Assembly: GCF_019112545.1 (NCBI RefSeq)
Contig: NW_025064888.1
Span: forward strand, 951,639 to 1,015,638
Direction of reading: 5' to 3'
Length of the DNA: 64,000 nucleotides
Source of the DNA: Guyanagaster necrorhizus
Lineage: Eukaryota; Basidiomycota; Agaricomycetes; Agaricales; Physalacriaceae
The notes beneath the pieces were generated by a model. It made no database searches. It worked only from the letters and a program-made list of their open reading frames with translations, and was not told where the DNA came from. Made by a program: the position numbers and the translations under genes. This document shows, piece after piece, positions 1 through 11,040 of this stretch; positions within the stretch are counted from its first letter, which is position 1, and every line of letters starts with the position of its first letter.

Positions 1-2457
1 CAGAGGCTCAGCATGAATCTGAAGAAGCTGAGTGAGATCAGCAATGATGACAGCAGCAGTGTGAGATTGAGGCCATGCATCTCAGAAGTGCCTCCTCTGA
101 CTAGTATGGGCTTAGATCAGAGCTCTCACTCTCAACTCCTGTCTTTAGAGAGTCTAACACTGAGTCTAACACTGAGTCTAACCTATAAGCACTGGAACCC
201 TGCAAGGTTCTTACTGCCAATGAAGCCAGAAGAGACAGAGACCAAGGAATTCCCCCACTACCATGAGATGACTGCCCTGGCCCTCATGCCAACAGCTCTA
301 AAACCCTTGAATATCCTCCTTCCCACTGAACTAATAGTACTGACACCTTCTGATTGGATGATGAGTCCATCCTCCACTACTATAGACTACAAGTCTCTCT
401 CAATGCCTATGTTCCCAACCATACTCTCTGAGAATTCCTTGGAAGTTGAGTTGCTTGACAGTTCCTCAATGAGAGGTTCCATAGAAACTTTCAAATCTAT
501 AGCCAGGACTTGAAGAGCATGAAAGCAACAGGCAGCAACAGGTATGACACACAAATTAGAGCCAGTCTCTGAGTGGGCCTCTCCACCATCCCAGTTTCCA
601 TCCCTCTGAGCACCACCACTGGATCTAGCATACAGCAAGGACAGCAGGTCTCTAGTGATAATACAACTGCCCAAGGCTGAGGCAAATATCTTTGATCAGT
701 CTATTGCTTCCCTCCTCAAGAAAGAGGAGGACAAGGATAAACAGGCTGAGAGAGATAAAAAAACAGAGAGCAGTGAAGGCTCCTATAGGCTAGAGGACTT
801 TATAAAATATGCCACAGAGGAAGTTGATGAAGAAGCACTGGAAAAAGAGATGCAGAGAGCAAGGGTTTAGGAGTATCATAAACTATATCAGACAGAAGTA
901 GCCTTTTTATAGCATGACAGCAGCTGGCTAGCATTGACCATAGAACAATTATACATTAATGCAGATACAGATGAAAAACAAGAGATCTTGCAGCATGCTG
1001 CCACCAACTATGCCATGCAAACCTACAACCAGAACTATCTGGAAGATCTGCTTGGAGAGCTGCTAAGGTATCAGTGCTAGAATCAAATCTGACTAATGCT
1101 GTGGTCATCACTGGTCATCTCAAAATGAGTTGTGTATATGGTCTCATCCATCCACAGTCAACATTCATACTCCACCCCCTCCATCTGGTTCTTGGCAATC
1201 TGGCTTTCTTGCTTCCAACCTTAACCAACAGTATAGCCCATTGGATATCAAAACCTCTGGACTGACAAGAGAAGCCAAATGCTTGGCACCCAGCCATCAT
1301 CTGATAAAGCCACAGGGAGTGGGAAAGAATCAATCTGAGATGATCCAGAAGTGGTCAACTTAGGATTCATGATACATGATGGAGTAATTGTTAAGAAGAA
1401 AGCAGTACTCTAGAGGAGTCTAGTCACCAACAACAATTCTCTCCACTCATTCCTCAGACCACCCCTAGATTAGTGACAACCACTCTTCAATGAATGGCCT
1501 AACCTGATAGGACTGCTTCCCAACAACACAGCAGTCATGCAATGCTGACCTGATCTTTTATGCAAGCCTCATCTCTTTAAAAAGGCCTCCAACAATATTG
1601 ACTGCTTTTTGGTTGATTGTGAACAATATTTTAAGGTCTATATTATATACTTCAGAACTAACATGAACAAGGTCATCTTTACATCCTCCTATCTGGAGAA
1701 CAAGATGAAGACTTAGTGGATCTTGATCTCATCTAACTTCCAATCAACCACACAGAGACATTATCACTATCTCTTGTGGCCAGTCTTCAAGCAGATAATC
1801 AACAAGTTCATTGATCCAGCAGTACAGGAGGTGTACAAGCAGAAGATCAAGAAGTGGAAGATGGGTGATAAGATGGCAATGGACTACTTTGATGAGCTAG
1901 AGAGGCTCACCAAGCTGGCTGGTATATGGGATGATGTAGCAAACAATGGAAGAATGGTTAAGGCTCTCAAGAGAGGATTCTTATCCTCATATATCACTAT
2001 GATCTCAGCAATCAGAAAATTCATCCTGGTTGGATACAATAAGTGGAAGGAATGGATCATTGAGATGTATAAGGAGTGGCAATGACAGAAGGCAGAACAA
2101 ACCACTCTACAAGAAAACTAAAAGCCAAATCAATCTTTGAGCATGACTTCAAAGCAGAGAAACTCTGCCACTGTCAAACTCAGATCATCAATAGCTAGCA
2201 CATCATCCTACAGCATCCAGAAGACAGGCACTGGCATCACATACATGAGGGCAGAAAAGCCCATAGACATTGACCAACTAAAGAAGGAAGGAAAGTGTTT
2301 TAGCTGTGGCCAGAAAGAGCATATATTAAAGGACTGCCTAAAGAAAAAAAGGATCCAAGAAGATATTAGGGTGCAAATTGCCAAGCTCCAGAAAGAGGCC
2401 AAAGAGCTTGAAATAGAGACAAAGATCAAGGAAGTAAAAGACAGAGCTAACCAGTGA
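1..2457 (+). pseudogene. Gag of Ty3/gypsy chromovirus copy F1 (5' end outside window)
   Basis: This is the capsid/nucleocapsid part of a chromovirus; it begins before the window. Frames in one sense cover most of the stretch, with stops at CGA/CAG-type codons. Landmarks are an acidic, serine-rich N-terminal part (13-513), a Lys/Glu-rich part (655-870), a capsid-like part (1,723-2,085) and a CCHC zinc knuckle at 2,296-2,337 (C-x2-C-x4-H-x4-C, all ligands present). Gag ends at TGA 2455-2457, where pol overlaps in the -1 frame. The same order is seen in the copies at 32.9-36.1 kb and 61.5-63.8 kb. A 12-bp unit (gagtctaacact) is repeated 2.7 times at 150-182. The copy is dead: many stops and no CpG. 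Confidence 0.85.
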
Positions 2458-5400
2458 GCAATTCCATTAGATTGGCCAAAGAACAATATGGTGTGCACCA
2501 AATAGCTGCTGGACAGACTAATAGTATCTCTGTAGCTACTTCTATGCCTAAATTATGCATATATTCAAATATACCCAAATCTTTCTGCATCTTGCACACT
2601 AAAGAATCACCAGAGAAAGAACCTCAACCACCTACAGGCCAGACAGAGGGAGAGGCCCCCAACAGATGGCTCAAATTATTCAATACTAAATGAATGTGGA
2701 GGGCCATCAAAGAAGCTAAAACAGAAGAAGCAGCAAAAGCCATACTCAAAAACTGAGTATATGAAATCTGCATCAAGAAAATAGTCAATAAAATAGTAGA
2801 GGAGATGAGAAAGGCTGAATGGTGCCAGGCCTTAGAATGGCTCAATAAGGTATGTGAACCCTGAAAATATGTCTGGCAAACCAAAACCAAAGGATGAGAT
2901 CTAATGATAAAAGCCCAAATTAAAACTCTCACAAACTGCCTCATACATGCAGTGACTGTACTAGTCAACAGTGGGTGCATGGGTAGCACTATTAATCATG
3001 CTTTCATTGACAAGCACCAACTCTCCACTAGAGCCACCACAGCCTCTATCTCAGTTTACAATGCAGATGGAACAAAGAACCAGGCTGGTTTCATAACTGA
3101 GTTTGTCAAGTTATGACTCATGATCAGAGACCATGCCAAAAGAATTGATCTGACAGTCACTGACCTTGGAACCAAAGAGATCTTCCTTGGTCACAACTGG
3201 CTGATCTGATATAACCTTTTGATCAATTGGAAGAATGGAAAAATCACATTTGCATGCTGTAAATGTTAGAAGGTTCTATTCAAATTATCCAACTAAGATT
3301 CCAATGACAAGTGGGATAAAGAAATGGATGATGGAGAGACAATCCTCATAGTCAATGTGCAACAAGCTCTGCATGTGTGAGCTATACACCATGCTAACAA
3401 CCTAGCAGCAAAGGCCAATGCAGGAAAGAAAGAAAGAATGTTTGAAGAAATAGTGTCTGCATAGACATGGAATTACAAGGACCTCTTTGAGAAGGAGAGT
3501 TTTGATGAACTCCTAGAACCCAAACCATGGGATTATGTCATTGAATTAATCTCTAATGTGAGCACAAACTTAGATTGCAAAACATATCTGCTTGGTAATA
3601 ATGAGCAACAAGAACTTGACAAGTTCTTGAATGAGAATCTATCCAGTGGACAGATACAACTATCAAAGTTCCCTATAGCTTTTCTATTTTTCTTCATTAA
3701 AAAGAAAGATGGCAAACTCTAACTGGTCTAAGACTATTGAAAGCTCAATGAAATAATGATCAAAAATTGCTACCTCTTTCCATTAATCTCTGAGCTGATA
3801 TACAAGCTCTGGAGAGCCAGATACTATACCAAGTTGGATGTTCAATAGAGCTACAATAATATCTGCATCAAGAAAGATGATGAATAGAAAGCCACCTTTC
3901 AGATGAATTGAGGACTCTTCAAACTGACAGTAATGTTTTTCAGGCTCACAAATTCACCTGTAACATTCCAGTGAATGATAAATGATATTTTCAGAGACCT
4001 CATCACCACTGGAAAAGTCACAATTTATCTGGATGACATTCTCATCATATCTAAAACAAAGGAGAAACACCACACACTGGTACAACAGGTACTAGCACTG
4101 ATGAGGAAGCACAAGCTGTTCCTCAATGCAGAGAAGTGCAAATTTGAGATATTAGAGACTAAGTACCTCAGAGTCATCATTAGCAAAGAAAGTATTCACA
4201 TGAACCCCATCAAGGTGGCAGAGATAGTTGAATGGCCAGAGCTGACCAAAAAGAAGAAACTTCAATCCTTCTTAGAGTTCACAAACTTCTACCACTGGTT
4301 TATCAGAGACTATAGCAAGATTGTCAGACTGATGACACAATTGACTGGCAATGCCCTCTGGGCATGGGGACCATCACAGCAAACTGCCTTCAATGGCCTG
4401 AAATGAAAACTAGCTGAGGATGTGGTATTAGTGATACCAGACCAAGATGAGAAGTTCCATGTTGAAGCCAACTCAAGTGAAGAAGCCATTGGTACAGTAT
4501 TATCTCAGAAACAAAAAGGAAAATGGCAACTGGTAGCATTCCTTTCAAAGGCCTTATTGGTCACCAAAAATAATTATGAGATCTATGACAAGGAGTTACT
4601 CACTATAATGCTTGCTCTAGAAGAGTGGCAACACTATTTAATAGGTACAGCCCAAACCTTTAAAATCTGGATGGACCATCAGAATCTCTGATATTTCTGA
4701 CAGCTGCAGAAGCTGAATCAATGATAAGCCTGCTGAGTCACTGAACTGAGCCAGTACCTATACACTCTACACCATAAGACAGAGACAGTGAACAAGAAAG
4801 CTGACCTTCTGAGCCACTGGGCTGATCACAATCAAGGAGAACATGACAATAAGGGGGTGATGCTACTATGACCAGAACACTTTCAGGCAATGATCATGCT
4901 CACAGAGAAAAAAATTCACAAATAGATCAAAAGCATCACCAGAGACAGCAGAAAGTGGGATCAGTATGTGGCTTTATCTCTAAACTATGAGCATGAAATG
5001 ACAAAGGAGGAGGAGATGATCTGCTATGATGATCATATCTATATCCTATGGAATCAAGTGCTACATAGTGATATCATAGCCACATACTATGACCACACTA
5101 TGACAGGACACTCCAGAATTGCAAAGACCAAGGAGTTGGCCTTAAGGGAATACTGGTGGCCCAAAATAGGCCAGAACATTGAATGATACATCAAGGCTTG
5201 CAAAATCTGTCAAAGAGAAAAATTATTGACACAGGTATGCACAGCTCCACTACACCCAAATGAGATCCTATCATCACCCTGGACCCACATCTTGGTGGAT
5301 ATGATCACCAGATTGCCTAACTGCAATAAGTATGACACTATCATCATTATTGTTGACCACTTTTCAAAAACTATTATCTCAATCACCTGCTCCACAGACT

Positions 5401-6360
5401 TGACATCTAAAGGATGGGCAAAAATACTATGCAATAAAGTTTACATGAAGTATGAAATGCTTCAGACAGTGATCTCAGATTGGGGATCACAATTCATCTC
5501 CAAGTTTCTAGATGACTTGTATAAACTCTTAAACATCCACAGAAATGCATCTACAGCATACCACCCACAAACAGATGGACAGACAGAATGCATAAATTAG
5601 AAAGTTGAAAAATACCTTCAACTATTCATTAACTATCAGCAAGACAACTGAGTCAAATGGCTAGTCTTTGCAGCATTCCAGCACAATAACATGGTCCACT
5701 CAACAATAAGAAAATCTCTATTCTTCATAAACTATGAGCAACACTCTAATGTCACTCAAACAACATGAATCCATACCACTATGCCAGCATCTGCTGACTT
5801 TGCAACCATGATAAAGAAGATACATGAGAAGACACACATGACACTTGAAAAGGTGGCCACTACAATGAAAACTCAGTATGACAAACACCACTATATAGTG
5901 TATACCTATAATATCAATGACAAAGTCTGATTGGACACCACTAACCTTCACCTCTCATGTCCAAAACAGAAACTCACCAACAAATGCATCAGCCTCTTCT
6001 CTATCCTCACAAAAGTTGGCATATCAGCCTATCAGCTAGCCCTCTCTGCATACTGAAAGGTTTATGATGTCTTCAATGAGACACTTTTAATGCTTTATAT
6101 TGCTCCCATCTTCCTGAATCAGATACAACTGCCACCTCTGCCACTGAATCTGATCAACAACAAAGAATATTATGAAATCAATCAAATATTATATCACAAA
6201 CTATAAAAAGTAAAGATCAAAGGTGGTGGAATGATGACAACAATTGATTATCTCATCAGCTGAAAGGATTACAGCCCTGAATCTAACTAGTGGATAAACA
6301 AGAAACAGATGAATGCCATAGAGGCTATATATGACTATGAATTATTCTTGAATTAAGCCA
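2455..6360 (+). pseudogene. Pol of chromovirus F1: protease, RT, RNase H, integrase, chromodomain
   Basis: This is the replication polyprotein, in the order protease (about 2,900-3,220), reverse transcriptase (about 3,580-4,400), RNase H (about 4,420-4,700), integrase (about 4,960-5,960) and C-terminal chromodomain (about 6,225-6,350). The order plus chromodomain define a chromovirus. The protease motif reads LVNSGC, so the catalytic Asp is Asn. The RT box YLDD is intact at 4026-4037. RNase H reads EANSS where Asp is expected. Integrase has the HHCC region, then VDMIT, SDWGSQF and QTDGQTE, so all three DDE acidic residues remain. Numerous in-frame stops make it non-functional. A purine tract (aaggagggggtaat) precedes the LTR. 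Confidence 0.93.
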
Positions 6361-6389
6361 TCAAAACAGTAGTCTTAAGGAGGGGGTAA

Positions 6390-6757
6390 TGTTATGATTT
6401 TTCCACCTTTTCTATCTCAACTCTCAATTAACCTCTATTTATGCTTAGTCAGAGTGCTTAGACTAGTGCTTAAGACTGTGAGACAGGCTTAGTCAGCACA
6501 ACAAGCCCAGTTGGTCATTGTCTTTTAATGCAACAGCATTGCCCAATGACACACAACAAACCTTTTGTGTACAGTAGCAATATCCAAGGACAATGGATAC
6601 AAAGGATACAGAAACATACAATAGGCAGTAGTATGTTTAACTTCACCTGTACAGTATATAAGGAGGCTTACTCTTGCTGGTAATCCCCAGCTTTGAGCTA
6701 AAGTTTATTCACACTACTCTACTCTCAAGCCAATCTCTGAAGATCTTGTCACATTAT
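6390..6757 (+). repeat. 3' LTR of F1, truncated
   Basis: It starts TGTTATGATTTTT right after the polypurine tract and carries a TATA element (agtatataagg, about 6,655). The segment agctttgagctaaag follows the TATA. It breaks off at about 6,757, short of the ctaaca end seen in the next copy (8,607), and joins directly to integrase sequence of a second copy. Confidence 0.85.
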
Positions 6758-8160
6758 GATCAGCAGGTAGCTCTATCCTTAAATCACAAAAGAGGAATGA
6801 TGAAAGAAGAAGAGATGATCTGTTATGATAGATAAATATATATCCTATGAGACCAGCAACTCTAAGAGGAGATCATTGCCATCTGTTATGATCATGCTAC
6901 TATGAGACACTCAGGAATCGCAAAAACTAAGGAGCTGGTCCTATGAGAATATTAGTGGCTAAAAATAAGATAAGATATTAAGAAGTACATGAAGAGATGT
7001 GAAACAGGTTAGTAAGGAAAAGCATCCACACAGGCCAGGGTGGCACCCCTACACTCAAATGAAGTCTCTCAGATGCCATGGACCTATATTTCAGTCAATA
7101 TGATCACTGGTCTCCTGAATTGTAATGGCTATAATGCAATCCTCATTATCATTGACAGGTTCTCAAAAGTGATCATTCTGATAGCCTGTTCAACTGAACT
7201 AACATCAGAAGAACTGGCAAAGATCTTATGCAATGAAGTCTATGCCAAGTACAGGATGCTGCAGATGGTCATCTTAGATCAAGACCTACAATTCATCTCT
7301 AAATTTCTGGATAATTTGTATAAACTCCTCAGCATCTGACAAAATGCATCAACTGTATATCACCCACAGACTGACAGACAGATGGAACATATCAATCAAG
7401 AGGTGGAGAAATATCTTCATCTCTTTATCAACTATCAACAAGATGATTAGATGGAATGGCTAGTCTTTGCTGCCTTCTAACATAATAACCACATACACTC
7501 TGCCACAGGCAAGTTGCCATTCTTTGTAAACTATGGCAGACACCCTAATACTGTGCACACCACTCATTCTCACACCTTCATGCCTGCATCCACTGACTTT
7601 GCAACTGCCACAATCAAGATCCATGATGAAATCCAAGCTGCTCTTGAAAAGATGGCCACCATAATGAAAAAAATAATATGATAAATATCACACTCCAGCA
7701 CACATCTATAATGTCCATGACAAAGTATGGCTTGACACCATCAATCTCCATCTGCCATGACCAAAACAGAAACTCTCTGACAAGCAGACTGGTTCTTTCT
7801 CTGTTCTTGCAAAGATCAGTCAAGCTGCTTACAAATTACATCTACCAGCTCATTGGAAGATTCATAATATCTTCAATGAAGTACATTTAACACCCTATAT
7901 CACCCCAGCCTTTTCTAATCAAGAACAGCCACTGTCTCTCTCACTGGAGTTGATCAACAATAAAGAACATTGTAAAATTAATTAAATCTTGGATCATAAA
8001 CTCCAGAAGATCAAGGTGAAAGATGGCAGGATGACAACAACAGTGAACTACTTAGTCAGTTGGAAGGGTTATAGCCTCAAATCTAACCAGTGGGTAAATG
8101 AGAAATGGATGGCTGCAGCAGAGGCTATATGTGACTATAAATTATCTCTAAATTAAGCCA
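6758..8160 (+). pseudogene. Integrase-chromodomain fragment of a second copy (F1')
   Basis: The sequence aligns with F1 from about 4,961 onward, starting inside the integrase zinc-binding region. The clearest open part is 7,040-7,339. The first catalytic Asp is replaced (SVNMIT for SVDMIT); the second (VILDQD) and the Glu (QMEHIN) remain. A chromodomain ending (YLVSWKGY) lies at about 8,050-8,130. The upstream gag-RT part is missing, so this is the 3' remnant of a copy joined to F1 by deletion or LTR-proximal recombination. It contains the single CG I found in the first 9.6 kb (about 6,917). Confidence 0.88.
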
Positions 8161-8189
8161 TCAGAATAATGGTCTTAAGGAGAGGGTAA

Positions 8190-8607
8190 TGTCATGATTT
8201 TCCTTACTTTTACTTCTTTTCTATGAGTTAACTCCTATTTATGCTTAGTCAGAGCACCTAAACCAGTGCTTAGGACTGTGGAACAGGCTGAGTCAGCACA
8301 ACAGCACTATTGTAGATAGTAACAATGCCTGAGAACAAAGGGCATAAAGGACATAGAAATACACAATAGATAGTCATATATTTATCTCTATGATGTACAG
8401 TATATAAGGAGGCTCACTCTTGCTGGTTAAACTCCAGCTTTGAGCTAAATTTTATTCACTCTCATTCTACTCTTGAGCTATTATCTTGGGCCTTGATGCA
8501 TTTGGTCAACAAAGAACACAATAAAGTGACCTCTAGCACAAAGGTTCAAACATGAAACCATGCTAGTTTATCACATGTTTCTGATCATGTGTGGCTTGAG
8601 TCTAACA
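8190..8607 (+). repeat. 3' LTR of F1' (complete)
   Basis: 418 bp, TGTCATGATTTT...GAGTCTAACA, directly after the purine tract aaggagagggtaat. It has a TATA at about 8,400 followed by agctttgagctaaattttatt. Confidence 0.9.
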
Positions 8608-8610
8608 AAT

Positions 8611-8675
8611 AAGTTCATTCTTTCTGGCTTTACCAGCCTGGAGTCTATCCTGCACAACACTGAGGATTTCCAACA
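8611..8675 (-). repeat. Inverted fragment of the copia LTR
   Basis: Its reverse complement matches the first about 60 bp of the copia LTR that starts at 8,989 (shared core: gactccaggctggtaa). It is therefore a 5'-LTR-end fragment in inverted orientation, 0.3 kb upstream of the direct copy. Confidence 0.75.
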
Positions 8676-8988
8676 AATGTGCAGGCTGAAAAGAAAACAT
8701 GAGAAAATATAATGTCTGTAGTTTTGGGACTAACACAAAATCCATGCAGAAACCCAGAGCATCAGAATTAGATCAGATACTCCATACCATCTCAGAGAGT
8801 CTTGCATGATCATGAAGGATGGATCTTTGAGATTGCCATCCATAGAAAGTGTTCCAAATATGAGCTGAATAAAAGAGAAGCTGTTATGGAAACCAGCTGC
8901 TGGAGATGAGAGCTTGGGCTGAAGCACTGGAGTTCCTACATCTTTTGGAACCTTGTTGAAGTTCACCTGGAGAATCTTCAATACCAAA
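8676..8988. other. Unassigned spacer between inverted and direct copia LTR ends
   Basis: About 310 bp between two LTR ends facing each other. The reverse strand holds one open frame (8,730-8,987, 85 codons) that I do not recognise. It is AT-rich and lacks CpG like the surrounding transposon DNA. It could be the 3' end of an inverted copia copy or unrelated sequence. Confidence 0.4.
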
Positions 8989-9235
8989 TGTTGGAAATTC
9001 TTGGTATTGTGCAGGGTTGACTCCAGGCTGGTAAGGCCAGAAAGGATGAACTTCTTATTCTACAGCTTCTACAGAGCTTGTATTTATACTCTCCAGGCTT
9101 ATATCTAGAATTTACTACAACTTTCTCTTTCTCTCAAGCTTACTCATCAACTCTCAGCATGATGCCAAATTGCCCTTTCTAGAACTTTCCAGCAAAATCC
9201 CAACACCAAACATACCAGGAGAGGAATATCCAACA
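8989..9235 (+). repeat. 5' LTR of a Ty1/copia-like element
   Basis: 247 bp with terminal inverted ends TGTTGGAAAT...ATATCCAACA. A copia-type gag follows 210 bp downstream, which assigns it as the 5' LTR. No 3' LTR is visible in the window. Confidence 0.8.
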
Positions 9236-9445
9236 CCCATCTTGTTGAGGATTCAGCCATACACCTGTTGATTGGGTTATTGGTCTGTTCATTCTAAATT
9301 TATTTACAAGTTCATACATTTCTGGTCAATTGTTTCCATACTTACTTCCATCCATTTTCCTTTTGTTCACACCTCTTGGACCTAACTCTGGCCCTCATAT
9401 TGGCTTGCAGAAAATTTTCTTTGAAACCCCTATAAAATTTTTCTG

Positions 9446-9825
9446 ATGTCATCAGAAAATGCTTCCTCAACCCAGATCCTACCATTCAAACCCAATAAAA
9501 ATGAGAAATTTAACAGAGAAAACTGGAATACATTTGAAATGATAATGATGGCCAAAGGAGGACCACAAGGATTAATCAACTACTGGGAAAATTCTGTAAT
9601 GGTACCAGGACCCTCTGTACTACCTACTCAAACCACCAGCCTCACCAGCCTCACCCCCAATGAATACGAGGATGCACAAAGGGAGAGCTGTGCCCTTTCT
9701 TCCATTATTTGCAATGTGATAGACATCTTCGGCTTTGGACTCCACACTTGCAGTACATCCCATGCAGCCTGGACAAAACTGAAGACACAATGCAGTGCTC
9801 ATTCGGACCTTGTACAAAACTGTCA
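9446..9825 (+). pseudogene. Copia-like Gag N-terminus, truncated at the gene island
   Basis: The open frame from ATG 9446 shows the copia Gag pattern: an N-terminal NRENWNTFEMIM segment (equivalent of the conserved W-x-x-W-x-x-M region), then SSIICNVID and HAAWTKLKTQCSAHS (equivalent of the TAKEIWDKLKS region). Similarity stops at about 9,825 and the frame runs on into unrelated, CpG-rich DNA. All downstream gag-pol is missing. The last about 160 bp, from 9,666, contain CpGs whereas the rest of the element has none. Confidence 0.75.
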
Positions 9826-10507
9826 GAAGAAATGGGCCTGGGTACAACCTTTTACCATGGTTTGGACTTGTCTTTGTTCTTCCTCGAACAAGGGAGGGCG
9901 GTGCATCGTCAGCATCCTTTGTTCGGCTTATTGCCGGGTGGCAGAGATGAATTCTGTTTGAGCGGCACTCTTCCAGTCTATTTGCGGTACTCGCGTGGGT
10001 CGTCGATATCGCATTGAGCTTGAAGGTACGTTCGTGTTCATTTCGTCTCGTGTCTCGAGGTGAAGACGCTGGGTGCGGTCTTTGAGTGTGATTTGCGTGA
10101 CGTAACATCATAGCTAGTTTGACACGCGTCCACTGTTTCAGCGGCTAGTGGCTCGAGTTCGGACACTGGGGAGTGCTTGAGCCTTGCTGCTGTCAGCAAT
10201 GGGGAGCTCAGCGGTGGTCCATTCAGGAGTCAGCCTGTGCAAAGAGAGGATGCCTGAGGGGTTCGCATTGGAGTATATCGACTAACTACTACATAGACGT
10301 AGTTAGCGGCTCCCGCCAGAATATCTGGGACGTCTCAAGACTACGAGACGTTTCTCCTGGCCATCAAAGGTGCAGGAACGGCTTATTATCCTGCTTGATG
10401 CTCTGAAGAGCAGAATCCCTTGAGCCAGGCTTGCAGTGGCTAGACGCCGAACCCCACATGGTGGTGGTTCTTGATCAAGGGTCCCCCCGCGACACCTTTA
10501 TTTTTAG
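9826..10507 (+). promoter_or_regulatory. Upstream region / 5' leader of CUL1, probably with a 5'-UTR intron
   Basis: CpG-rich DNA without a convincing ORF on either strand. The 163-codon reverse frame here is a shadow. Candidate donor ggtacgtt at about 10,027. Good acceptors with pyrimidine tracts occur at 10,131 (ctgtttcag) and 10,507 (cctttatttttag). The acceptor immediately before the CUL1 start exon suggests that exon is joined to a non-coding first exon. Transcription start not located. Confidence 0.5.
10282..10351. repeat. Two adjacent short hairpins in the CUL1 leader
   Basis: ctaactac (10,282-10,289) pairs with gtagttag (10,299-10,306). acgtctc (10,330-10,336) pairs with gagacgt (10,345-10,351). 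A third short palindrome, tgctctgaagagca, is at 10,399-10,412. Role unknown. Confidence 0.6.
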
Positions 10508-11040
10508 GCTTCACTCACGATACCACATTGCTGACGACCATGGAGCCCTCGACGACATCTTTAGCTGACAGATTTGCCCAGATTCCTCCCAAGACGGCGG
10601 GCTTGGAGGAGACATGGGCATTCCTCAAGCCAGGCGTCGACCATATCATGTCCAATCTCGGGGCTGGCCTTACTTTTGCCAACTACACCAACCTGTACAC
10701 AGTGACATACAATTACTGCACATCGACGAAGATGGTAGGCATTGGTAAGAGCAAAAGCGATGGCGGTGCCGTTTGCGACACCTTTCTTTTTAGGCTTCAC
10801 TCACGATACCACATTGCTGACGACCATGGAGCCCTCGACGACATCTTTAGCTGACAGATTTGCCCAGATTCCTCCCCAGACGGCGGGCTTGGAGGAGACA
10901 TGGGCATTCCTCAAGCCAGGCGTCGACCATATCATGTCCAATCTCAAGGCTGGCCTTACTTTTGCCAACTACATCAACCTGTACACAGTGACATACAATT
11001 ACTGCACGACGAAGGCGCCGGTAGGCATTGGTGACAGCAA
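10489..11040 (+). repeat. 286-bp tandem duplication containing CUL1 coding exon 1 with both splice sites
   Basis: The segment starting gcgacacctt at 10,489 recurs at 10,775, with offset exactly 286 bp. Each copy contains a pyrimidine-rich acceptor ending AG (10,507; 10,793), a 237-nt exon (10,508-10,744; 10,794-11,030) with an ATG (10,540; 10,826), and a donor after ATTG. Copy 1 has gtaaga; copy 2 has gtgaca. The exons differ at several codons (PPK/PPQ, NLG/NLK, YTN/YIN, TSTKM/TTKAP). Each is 79 codons long and phase 1-1, so skipping either or including both keeps the frame. Confidence 0.95.

Noticed and set aside
9620..10111. 163-codon reverse frame at the copia/CUL1 boundary
   Set aside because: It spans two unrelated sequences (copia gag antisense and CUL1 leader), so it is chance.
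10471..10854. 127-codon forward frame covering both CUL1 exon copies
   Set aside because: It reads from exon copy 1 through the intron into copy 2. The cullin motifs and splice sites explain it better as exon plus intron than as one small gene.
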